A model generated the notes under the pieces. The model saw nothing but the letters and a program-made list of their open reading frames with translations. It was not told the origin of the DNA and made no database searches. Positions 17,130 to 24,732 of a stretch of 64,000 nucleotides of DNA are shown here, in pieces. The translations under genes and the position numbers were made by a program. The DNA lies in the NCBI GenBank assembly GCA_036171275.1, contig JAVHQT010000093.1, positions 1-64,000 on the forward strand, written 5' to 3'. This DNA is from PALSA-1006 sp036171275. Its GTDB lineage: Bacteria > Pseudomonadota > Gammaproteobacteria > Burkholderiales > Gallionellaceae. Positions within the stretch are counted from its first letter, which is position 1. The number at the start of each line of letters is the position of its first letter.

Positions 17130-18161
17130 ATGAAAATAACCCGTTCCACAATATTGATAATTCTTTTAATCCTCAGCTGCATTTTGGCTGTTTCAATTTT
17201 ATGGCACAATAAATCTGTTTTAAATCAATCACTTACATACAATCTTAAAGAAGGCGTCATTCCGATCAGCGCCGACGCCGTGCAACCCATTCCACTGAGC
17301 TTAAACCTCGATCAAGCGAAAGTTGCTTTAGGACGCACTTTATTTAGCGATGTTCGTTTATCCGGTGACGACACCGTTTCCTGCGCCAGTTGCCATGTCG
17401 TGCCTGCCGGCGGATCGAATAATCAGAAACACGCGATCGGCATTCATGGCCAAGAAGGCGGTATCAACACGCCCACCATTCTAAATAGCGGCTTCAATTT
17501 TGTGCAGTTTTGGAATGGACGTGCCGCCACGCTCGAAGATCAAGCCGGCGGACCGGTGACGAATCCAGGCGAAATGGGCGCAACTTGGCCTCAAGTCATC
17601 AAAAAACTGTCTGACGATGCCGACTATCAAAAAGCCTTTGCACAAGCGTATGGCGGCAAAATTACTGAAGAAAATATTCGCAGTGCGCTGGCCATTTACG
17701 AACGTTCTCTGTTCACCCCAAATTCTCGTTTTGACCAATACTTGCGTGGAAACAAGGCAATTTTGACGAAAAATGAAGTACATGGCTTTGAGTTATTTAA
17801 CAATTTAGGCTGTATTTCCTGTCATCAAGGCATCAATCTTGGCGGCAATATGTATGAGCGCATGGGCATGATGGCGGATTATTTTGGTGACAGAGGCAAT
17901 ATCACCGAAGCCGATAATGGACGTTATGCAGTGACGCACAACGAGGCGGATCGGCATTATTTTAAAGTGCCAAGCTTGCGAAATATCGCACTAACTGCGC
18001 CGTATTTTCATGATGGCAGCGCTGAAAATCTGCAAGATGCGGTGCGCATCATGGTGAAATATCAATTAGGCCGAGTCATTTCTGAACAGGATTTGGGAAA
18101 TTTGGTTGAATTTTTGAATACACTGACCGGTGAAATTGACGCGCAAGGTCGTGCACAATGA
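17130..18161 (+). CDS. Dihaem cytochrome c peroxidase (CcpA/MauG family)
   Basis: This 343-residue periplasmic enzyme reduces hydrogen peroxide with electrons from small cytochromes. An N-terminal hydrophobic segment (about 7-25) acts as signal or anchor. Two c-type haem sites are visible: CASCH (about residue 88) and CISCH (about 230). Family stretches are LSGDDTVSCASCHVVP, NTPTILNSGFNFVQFWNGR, VTNPGEMG and FKVPSLRNIALTAPYFHDG. Its maturation needs the ccm operon that starts 3.9 kb downstream. The stop overlaps the start of a membrane-bound hybrid kinase as ATGA, so peroxidase and kinase are made together. Confidence 0.95.
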   Translation: MKITRSTILIILLILSCILAVSILWHNKSVLNQSLTYNLKEGVIPISADAVQPIPLSLNLDQAKVALGRTLFSDVRLSGDDTVSCASCHVVPAGGSNNQKHAIGIHGQEGGINTPTILNSGFNFVQFWNGRAATLEDQAGGPVTNPGEMGATWPQVIKKLSDDADYQKAFAQAYGGKITEENIRSALAIYERSLFTPNSRFDQYLRGNKAILTKNEVHGFELFNNLGCISCHQGINLGGNMYERMGMMADYFGDRGNITEADNGRYAVTHNEADRHYFKVPSLRNIALTAPYFHDGSAENLQDAVRIMVKYQLGRVISEQDLGNLVEFLNTLTGEIDAQGRAQ

Positions 18162-21100
18162 AGCAGTTTGGCGCTAAATTTAAAAGCTTGCTAGGCTTAT
18201 CTCTCTTGGCTCTATTGGGTTTTTTGTACGTTAAATCTTCCTCAGTCGATGCGGGTTTGCACCAGCAAGTGAGCGCGCAATTGCGCCAGTTACGGGAGTT
18301 AGATGACCGAATCAATGAATATGTTTTGCAGGCGCGCTATCGCTTACTAAAAAACTATGACCCCATCGTCACGGCACAAAAGCAATTCAATGACGTTATC
18401 ACCGACTTAGTAGCGGAGCGACCTGACTTATTCGCAACCGGACAAGGAGAATTAAGGCAAAAATTTGTGCAGTACCTAGAAGAAAGAAAGCGCGTTGCAG
18501 AACGCATTGAGATGTTTAAGTCGCAAAATGCCGTATTAAGAAACTCGGAACGCTATTTGCCGATTGCGGTGATGTCAGTGCTGGAAGGCTCAGATTCGCT
18601 CAACGAGGGTGACCCGTTTGAGCAGTTGATTCGCGATGTTTTACTCCATGAAATGTTAATGTATCAATTGCTACCGTCTGAAAGTGGCCATCAAAAAATC
18701 ATGGATGTGTTATCTGAACTAGCCTTATCCAAAGAATCTTATCCGCTCATCCATCAACAGCAATTCGAAACCATTATCCTGCATTCGGGGATTTTGTTAG
18801 CGTACAAAGATGCGTGTGATCAGGCTTTACACGAAATTATCCAAGCGCCAACCATTGTGCTAGCCGATGAAATGTACAATTTGTACAGCAGCAATTTTCA
18901 ACAAGCCGAACACGAAGCCAATTTATACCGCTTTTGGCTAATGGTTTTTGCGCTGTGTGGTTTAATTTATGGCGCTTACGCGCTGATTAAAATGACACAG
19001 GCGCAAAGAGAATTAGCGCGTTCCTTGCGTGAATTAGAGTTTCAAAAATTCGCGCTCGATCAACACTCCATCGTCAGCATTTCTGATCGTGCCGGCATTA
19101 TTACCTATATAAATCATAAGTTTAGCGAAATTAGCCAATATCCACCCAGCGAATTGATTGGACAAGATCACCGTATTTTAAATTCTGGTTTTCATCCGCG
19201 TGTGTTTTTCCAAGACATGTGGGCGACGATTGCGCGCGGCGAAGTTTGGCAAGGTGAAGTTCGTAATCGTAAAAAATCCGGTGAGTTTTATTGGGTAGAT
19301 TCAACGATTGTCCCTTTTTTAGATGCTGAAGGAAAGCCAGAGCGTTATGTGTCGATTCGCACGGATATTACCCAACGTAAAACCAATGATGGGCTGATTA
19401 AAGAGGCGTCAGCGCGCTTAAGTTTGGCACTTGAAGGCTCCAATTTGGTGATGTGGGATTGGAACCTAAGCAACAATGAAGTGTACCTAAGTGAGTACTG
19501 GGGCGACTTGCTCGGGCTAGAACACGCGGCGACATGGACTACCGCGACTGAGCTAAATCAACTGGCGCATCCCGATGATCAGGCGATGCTACAGCTTAGA
19601 ATTATTGCAGTCCTAAAAGGCGAAGATTCTTTTTACGAGACCGAACATCGTGTGCGCCGTGTTTCAGGGGATTGGGTGTGGATTCAAAGTCATGGCAAAG
19701 TGGTTGAACGCGATGAGAACGGCCGCGCGCTGCGCATGACGGGCACTAACGCCGATATTACTGCGCGTAAACTAACGGAAGCGGCTTTGCAAAAAGCCAA
19801 AGAATCCGCCGAAGAAGTCAGCCGCTTGAAGAGTGACTTTTTGTCCAATATGAGCCACGAAATTCGCACCCCGATGAATGGCATTATTGGCATGACTGAA
19901 TTAGCCTTGGATACCCAGCTCGATGAAGAACAGCGCGAATATCTAACCTTGGTTAAATCATCGGCGGCCTCGCTGCTGGGCATAATTAATGACATTCTCG
20001 ACTTTTCAAAAATTGAAGCTGGCCGTCTTGATGTTGAGGTGATTGAGTTTTCTTTGGAAGACTTATTACGCGACACCATGAAATCTTTAGCGCATCGCGC
20101 GCATCAAAAAAATTTGGAATTGTTGCTGCATATTGCGCCCGATGTGCCTGAACGCCTGATGGGCGATCCGGGGCGCATTCGCCAAGTTCTGGTTAATCTA
20201 GTTGGTAACGCGGTTAAATTTACCGAAAGAGGCGAAGTGGAAGTCAGCGTAAAACTGTTAGGTGAAATCGCTGACGGCGTGGCAGAGGTTCAGTTTTCAG
20301 TACGCGATACCGGTATCGGCATTCCGCTTGATAAATTCAAAGTTATTTTTGAATCCTTTTCTCAAGCCGATACGTCCACCACCCGAAATTATGGCGGCAC
20401 GGGGCTGGGCTTAACCATTTCTGCGCAATTAGTTGAATTGATGGGCGGACAGATTTGGCCAGAAAGCTCGGTTGGCAAAGGCAGTACCTTCTTCTTTAAT
20501 CTAAAAATGCCAGTCACGTCGATCAGTCCGTATGCTGCGTACCAAGCTACCGGCAAAGTGTCTGGTCTGCCGGTATTGGTGGTGGATGACAATAAGACCA
20601 ATCGGTTTTTACTGACTGAAATGTTAGAAAACTGGAAAATGAAGCCTGTCGCTGTCGCCAGCGGCAAGGAAGCTTTGGCTGAATTAGCGCGTGCCGCAGA
20701 ACAGGGGCAGCCCTATTCGCTAGCGTTGTTCGATGTGCAAATGCCAGACATGAGCGGCTTTGAGCTGGTAGAAGCGGTGCAACGCTATGCGGCCGGCTCG
20801 GCAGAGGCCATTATGATGCTCACCTCAGAAGGGCAGCGCGGCGATGCGCAACGTTGCCGCGAATTGGGAATCTCGAGTTATTTGCTAAAACCGATTTCAC
20901 AATCTGAATTGCTGGATGCCATTATGACCACTTTGGGCGAGCCGGAACGCGCTCAACCGACTTTGGTGACACGCCATACCTTACGTGAAAATCGTAAAAA
21001 TTTAAATTTATTGCTGGCGGAAGATAATGCCGTTAATCAAACTTTGGCGCTGCGCTTATTAGAAAAGCTGGGGCATCGTGTTACCTTGGCAAAAAATGGC

Positions 21101-21739
21101 TTAGAGGCGGTTGAGCAATGGTCAAAGGGCGGTTTCGAGGCCATTTTGATGGATGTCGATATGCCCAAAATGAATGGCTATGAGGCGACCACAGAAATTC
21201 GAAAATTAGAAGCTAAAATCGGTCAGCATATTCCCATTGTAGCCATGACAGCGCACGCAATGCGCGGTTCGCGTGAGGAATGTTTGCAAGCAGGCATGGA
21301 TGGCTATATTTCAAAACCGATTGATACTGAAGCACTCGCTTCTGAGCTGGATAATATCGCCAATGGAAATTTTTCCTCCCTTGCTGAGCATGAACCAGAA
21401 GAATCAAAAGCGTTAATCGTCGATTTTGTTAAAGCTCGGACGCTAATGGATAACAATAAAGAACTTTTTGAAGAAATTTCCCGCTTATTTTTGATCGACG
21501 GAATGAAGCATTTAGCGGAGGCGCAGCAGGCATTTTCAGCCGGCAACAGTGAACAATTAAAACATCACGCGCACACGATTAAAGGCATGGTGGGCGTTTT
21601 TGCCGCTGAACGAACCACCAATGCGGCCGCAAAAGTAGAATCTTTGGCTGGATTGGCGGGTACAGAACAGGCGATGATTACTTTAGCAAAAGAATTGAAG
21701 CTGCTGCATGAAGCAGTAAAATCGTACCAATGGACTTAA
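18158..21739 (+). CDS. Membrane-bound hybrid histidine kinase (DAHL-type sensor, PAS, two receivers, Hpt)
   Basis: This 1193-residue kinase has a transmembrane segment near 8-28, an all-helical periplasmic domain of about 220 residues resembling the DAHL sensor type (LRELDDRINEYVLQARY), and a second transmembrane segment near 258-280. PAS domains lie at about 290-410 and 420-535. HisKA has its His about 567 (NMSHEIRTPMNG). HATPase follows (DTGIGIPLDKF, GGTGLGLTIS), then receivers with Asp about 859 and 999, and Hpt with HTIKGM (His about 1139). From the second PAS to the Hpt it closely parallels the soluble kinase at 12474, which suggests a duplication. It is coupled to the cytochrome c peroxidase gene. 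No DNA-binding output is present. Confidence 0.94.
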   Translation: MKQFGAKFKSLLGLSLLALLGFLYVKSSSVDAGLHQQVSAQLRQLRELDDRINEYVLQARYRLLKNYDPIVTAQKQFNDVITDLVAERPDLFATGQGELRQKFVQYLEERKRVAERIEMFKSQNAVLRNSERYLPIAVMSVLEGSDSLNEGDPFEQLIRDVLLHEMLMYQLLPSESGHQKIMDVLSELALSKESYPLIHQQQFETIILHSGILLAYKDACDQALHEIIQAPTIVLADEMYNLYSSNFQQAEHEANLYRFWLMVFALCGLIYGAYALIKMTQAQRELARSLRELEFQKFALDQHSIVSISDRAGIITYINHKFSEISQYPPSELIGQDHRILNSGFHPRVFFQDMWATIARGEVWQGEVRNRKKSGEFYWVDSTIVPFLDAEGKPERYVSIRTDITQRKTNDGLIKEASARLSLALEGSNLVMWDWNLSNNEVYLSEYWGDLLGLEHAATWTTATELNQLAHPDDQAMLQLRIIAVLKGEDSFYETEHRVRRVSGDWVWIQSHGKVVERDENGRALRMTGTNADITARKLTEAALQKAKESAEEVSRLKSDFLSNMSHEIRTPMNGIIGMTELALDTQLDEEQREYLTLVKSSAASLLGIINDILDFSKIEAGRLDVEVIEFSLEDLLRDTMKSLAHRAHQKNLELLLHIAPDVPERLMGDPGRIRQVLVNLVGNAVKFTERGEVEVSVKLLGEIADGVAEVQFSVRDTGIGIPLDKFKVIFESFSQADTSTTRNYGGTGLGLTISAQLVELMGGQIWPESSVGKGSTFFFNLKMPVTSISPYAAYQATGKVSGLPVLVVDDNKTNRFLLTEMLENWKMKPVAVASGKEALAELARAAEQGQPYSLALFDVQMPDMSGFELVEAVQRYAAGSAEAIMMLTSEGQRGDAQRCRELGISSYLLKPISQSELLDAIMTTLGEPERAQPTLVTRHTLRENRKNLNLLLAEDNAVNQTLALRLLEKLGHRVTLAKNGLEAVEQWSKGGFEAILMDVDMPKMNGYEATTEIRKLEAKIGQHIPIVAMTAHAMRGSREECLQAGMDGYISKPIDTEALASELDNIANGNFSSLAEHEPEESKALIVDFVKARTLMDNNKELFEEISRLFLIDGMKHLAEAQQAFSAGNSEQLKHHAHTIKGMVGVFAAERTTNAAAKVESLAGLAGTEQAMITLAKELKLLHEAVKSYQWT

Positions 21740-21941
21740 ATTTACAAATAAAAAGTTCTTAATAATCATACACTTACACACTATCCTCGCAAAAACAAAC
21801 GAAATAAATTAAAAAGTTGGCGGTTCTTGCGCTGAAAATTGACATTGAACTAGACGCAGTTTTGCCGCCCTTCTGGTGTTCAAGCACTCAGAGATGAGCT
21901 GATGTATCCCGTTTGTAGCGAGCCCTTCGTCTAGCCCAGGG

Positions 21942-21972
21942 CGCACGGTTGATTTAATCAGCGTTTCCTTAG
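21942..21972. repeat. Intergenic repeat, copy 4 (second module only)
   Basis: It contains CACGGTTGATTTAATCAGCG followed by TTTCCTTAG, matching the second module of the copies at 4281 and 60644. The first module is not recognisable. Confidence 0.4.
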
Positions 21973-21989
21973 CAGCCGACCCAATCGCA

Positions 21990-22017
21990 GTGATTGTTTA
22001 AGGCGTTCGTATATAAT
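21990..22017 (+). promoter_or_regulatory. Likely promoter of the ccm operon
   Basis: There is a perfect -10 box TATAAT at 22012-22017, 34 bp before the ccmA ATG. The best -35 candidate, GTGATT at 21990-21995 with a 16-bp spacer, is poor, so an activator may help. Confidence 0.5.
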
Positions 22018-22051
22018 CCGCGTCCATTTTATTAAGAGGTGTCTTTTTTTG

Positions 22052-22666
22052 ATGTTGGAAGTTGAAAATCTTGCCTGTTCGCGCGGCGACCATCAATTGT
22101 TTTCCAAGTTAAGCTTTACGCTTGCAGCGGGTGAACTCATGCAGGTACAAGGTGAAAACGGCACTGGAAAAACCACCTTATTACGTACTTTGTGCGGTTT
22201 TATGCGCCCAGCGGCAGGACAAATTCGCTGGCGGGGCAAGGATATTCAACAGGAAGAATCGGGATATTTGGCTGAGCTAGTTTATCTTGGTCATTTGAAT
22301 GCCATTAAAGATGAACTGAATGCGCTGGAAAATTTACAAATTAGCGCCGGACTGGCGGGATGCGCCACAGAAGAAGCAGGTCTTTTGGCGGCTTTGCGAC
22401 GCTTAGGGTTGCGACGACGCGAGCATTTGCCGGTCAAAGTTTTGTCGCAAGGGCAACGGCGGCGTGTGGCACTCAGTCGATTATTGGTCGGCAACGCAAA
22501 ATTATGGATTTTAGACGAACCTTTAACCGCACTAGATGTAGGGGCTGTCGCATTGATGGAGGAACTTATTGGCGAACACCTCTCTAAGGGAGGCTCAGTG
22601 ATTTTTACCACGCATCAACCTTTGCAAGTTGCTTCAGTTAAAACCAGATTGTTACAGTTGTCATGA
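22052..22666 (+). CDS. ccmA: Haem exporter ATP-binding protein CcmA
   Basis: CcmA is the ATPase of the CcmABCD complex, which releases haem-loaded CcmE during cytochrome c maturation. The 204-residue ABC protein shows Walker A GENGTGKTTLL, signature LSQGQRRRV and Walker B LWILDEPLTALD, followed by the H-loop in TTHQPLQV. The frame can also start at a TTG one codon earlier. Both have AAGAGG upstream, and I take the ATG. It is the first gene of an almost gapless operon, overlapping ccmB by ATGA. Confidence 0.96.
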   Translation: MLEVENLACSRGDHQLFSKLSFTLAAGELMQVQGENGTGKTTLLRTLCGFMRPAAGQIRWRGKDIQQEESGYLAELVYLGHLNAIKDELNALENLQISAGLAGCATEEAGLLAALRRLGLRRREHLPVKVLSQGQRRRVALSRLLVGNAKLWILDEPLTALDVGAVALMEELIGEHLSKGGSVIFTTHQPLQVASVKTRLLQLS

Positions 22667-23346
22667 ATCAATTATCTTTATTGAGGCTCTTTGCTTTGGT
22701 GCTGCGTCGTGATTTGTTACTGGCGCTGCGCCGCCAAGCAGATGTGCTAACGACCTTGGTTTTCTTTGTCATGGTAGTGAGTTTATTTCCGCTCGGCGTC
22801 GGGCCCGAACCCAGTATGTTGCGAAAAATGGCGGCAGGTGTGTTGTGGGTTGCGGCCTTGCTCGCGTCGATGTTGTCGCTTAACCGACTGTTTGCGGCTG
22901 ATTATTTAGATGGCACGTTAGAACAAATGTTACTCGCGCCACAATCTTTATCGATGTTGATCTTAGGCAAAATCGTGGGACATTGGATGTTATCGGGCTT
23001 GCCTCTCGTGTTAATTGCACCGGTGCTGGGTTTGCAATTTGATATGTCAGTGCAAGCTTTGTGGGTACTGGTGCTAGCGCTCTTGCTTGGCACGCCAATA
23101 TTAAGCATGATAGGTTCTATCGGCGCAGCCCTGACCTTGGGCCTGCGCGGCGGCGGTGTACTGGTGTCGTTGCTGGTATTACCTTTATGTATTCCGGTGC
23201 TTATTTTTGGCACGAGCGCAGTCGAGGCGGTTAATACTGGCATGACCATTGTGCCTAATATCGCCTTGCTCGGAGCGATGTGTTTAGTCGCTTTGGTTTT
23301 TACGCCTTGGGTAACCGCTCAGGCTTTACGTATTTCGATGGAGTGA
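22663..23346 (+). CDS. ccmB: Haem exporter permease CcmB
   Basis: CcmB is the membrane permease of CcmABCD. The 227-residue protein has about six hydrophobic segments. It carries the family's DYLDGTLEQMLLAPQSL loop and the Gly-rich LTLGLRGGGVLVSLLVLPL segment. Length and order (directly after ccmA, before ccmC) fit the family. It overlaps ccmA by 4 bp, and only three bases separate it from the TTG start of ccmC. Confidence 0.95.
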   Translation: MNQLSLLRLFALVLRRDLLLALRRQADVLTTLVFFVMVVSLFPLGVGPEPSMLRKMAAGVLWVAALLASMLSLNRLFAADYLDGTLEQMLLAPQSLSMLILGKIVGHWMLSGLPLVLIAPVLGLQFDMSVQALWVLVLALLLGTPILSMIGSIGAALTLGLRGGGVLVSLLVLPLCIPVLIFGTSAVEAVNTGMTIVPNIALLGAMCLVALVFTPWVTAQALRISME

Positions 23347-23349
23347 AAT

Positions 23350-24087
23350 TTGGGAATTAACTGGTTTAAATATGCAGCCCCCACTACTTTTTACGGTTTG
23401 GCGGGTAAGCTCGTTCCATGGTTTTCGGTTGCTGCAATCATCTTCTTTGGCATCGGGCTATATATCGGCTTCTTTGTTGCGCCCACCGATGCCACTCAAA
23501 GTGAAGCCTATCGCATCATCTTTATTCACGTCCCCGCCTCAATTTTATCCATGTTCATTTACCTGATCATGGCAGGCTACGCAGCCCTGGGCTTGGTTTT
23601 TAACACTCGCCTGTCGTCGATGATGGCCACCGCGCTGGCACCCACCGGCGCTTTGTTTGCCTTTATTTCTTTATGGACAGGGGCTTTATGGGGCAAGCCG
23701 ATGTGGGGAGCCTGGTGGGTATGGGATGCCCGCCTAACCTCGGAACTAATTTTATTATTTTTATATTTAGGTTTTATTGCCTTGCAAGCATCCATTGATG
23801 ATCCGCGTCGCGCCGATCGTGCGGGGGCTTTACTGGCGATTGTCGGTTCAGTGAATGTACCGATTATTTATTTTTCAGTAAAATGGTGGAACACCTTGCA
23901 TCAAGGGTCAACGATTAAATTTACCGGTTCGACCATGCACATTGCAATGCAACAAGCCATGTTTACCATGCTGGTCGCGTGCTGGCTGTATGTGATTGCA
24001 ATTACCCTAATGCGCGTGCGCAGCCTGATTTTAGAGCGCGAACGCAATACCCAATGGGTGAATGAATTGACCGAGGTGCGAGCATGA
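23350..24087 (+). CDS. ccmC: Haem handling protein CcmC
   Basis: CcmC presents haem to CcmE in the periplasm. The 245-residue, six-helix protein contains the tryptophan-rich haem motif WGKPMWGAWWVWDARLTSE and the flanking conserved histidines (IFIHVPAS and TLHQGST). It begins with TTG, three bases after the ccmB stop; no ATG gives the normal N-terminus GINWFKYAAP. Its stop overlaps the ccmD start. Confidence 0.96.
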   Translation: MGINWFKYAAPTTFYGLAGKLVPWFSVAAIIFFGIGLYIGFFVAPTDATQSEAYRIIFIHVPASILSMFIYLIMAGYAALGLVFNTRLSSMMATALAPTGALFAFISLWTGALWGKPMWGAWWVWDARLTSELILLFLYLGFIALQASIDDPRRADRAGALLAIVGSVNVPIIYFSVKWWNTLHQGSTIKFTGSTMHIAMQQAMFTMLVACWLYVIAITLMRVRSLILERERNTQWVNELTEVRA

Positions 24088-24251
24088 GCTGGACTGAATT
24101 TTTTGCCATGAATGGCTACGGATTGTATGTTTGGGGTGCTTACGGCGTCACACTGTTACTGCTGATCATCGAAATCATCACCGTTCGACACAAAAGAACA
24201 ACCACGTTACGACAATTACGCTTAATGCGTGATGCAGGAGAAGAGCAATGA
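24084..24251 (+). CDS. ccmD: Haem exporter small protein CcmD
   Basis: CcmD is the small membrane subunit that helps release holo-CcmE from CcmABC. The 55-residue product begins MSWTEFFAMNGYGLYVWGAY. It has one transmembrane helix with a Leu/Ile core (about 21-33) and a basic cytoplasmic tail ending LRLMRDAGEEQ, just as the family requires. It overlaps ccmC and ccmE by ATGA at both ends, which fixes start and stop. Confidence 0.93.
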   Translation: MSWTEFFAMNGYGLYVWGAYGVTLLLLIIEIITVRHKRTTTLRQLRLMRDAGEEQ

Positions 24252-24718
24252 AACCGCGTCAAAAAAGACTAATGTTTATTCTAGGCGGTATCGCGCTGGT
24301 CGCCGCTGCTGTTGGCTTGGTGCTGTTTGCGTTAAAAAATAACGTCAGCCTGTACTTCACCCCGACCCAGGTTTACCACAAAGAAGCGCCTCAAGGAAAA
24401 AGCTTCCGTATTGGCGGCTTAGTGGAAGCGGGCAGCCTCAGCCGTGAACAAGATGGCTTAACGGTTCACTTTGTCATTACAGACACGGCAAAGTCGATGA
24501 TGGTGACCTACAAAGGCATTTTGCCGGATTTATTTAAAGAAGGGAAAGGCGTTGTCGCCCAAGGCAAATTGCGGGAAGACAATGTTTTTTATGCCGAAGA
24601 AGTCTTGGCAAAGCATGATGAAAATTATATGCCGCCCGAAGCTAAACACGCATTAGAAGAAGCAGCGAAATCTCAGTCCGCCGTTGTTGCAGCGCCCGCA
24701 GCGCAACCCGAAAAATAA
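24248..24718 (+). CDS. ccmE: Haem chaperone CcmE
   Basis: CcmE binds haem covalently in the periplasm and hands it to CcmF/H. The 156-residue protein has an N-terminal membrane anchor (about 8-27) and an OB-fold domain with RIGGLVEAGSL and VAQGKLREDNVFYAEEVLAKHDENY. The His in AKHDENY is the covalent haem site, and the nearby Tyr is the usual axial ligand. The tail is Ala/Gln-rich and disordered. A gap of 14 bp separates it from ccmF. Confidence 0.96.
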   Translation: MKPRQKRLMFILGGIALVAAAVGLVLFALKNNVSLYFTPTQVYHKEAPQGKSFRIGGLVEAGSLSREQDGLTVHFVITDTAKSMMVTYKGILPDLFKEGKGVVAQGKLREDNVFYAEEVLAKHDENYMPPEAKHALEEAAKSQSAVVAAPAAQPEK

Positions 24719-24732
24719 ACCGGAATAAAATC

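Larger units (their letters stand above)
21740..22051. other. Gene-free stretch before the ccm operon
   Basis: The 312 bp contain no believable ORF. A partial intergenic repeat lies at 21942-21972 and a promoter-like element at 21990-22017. I see no terminator with a T-run for the upstream kinase gene. Confidence 0.5.
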
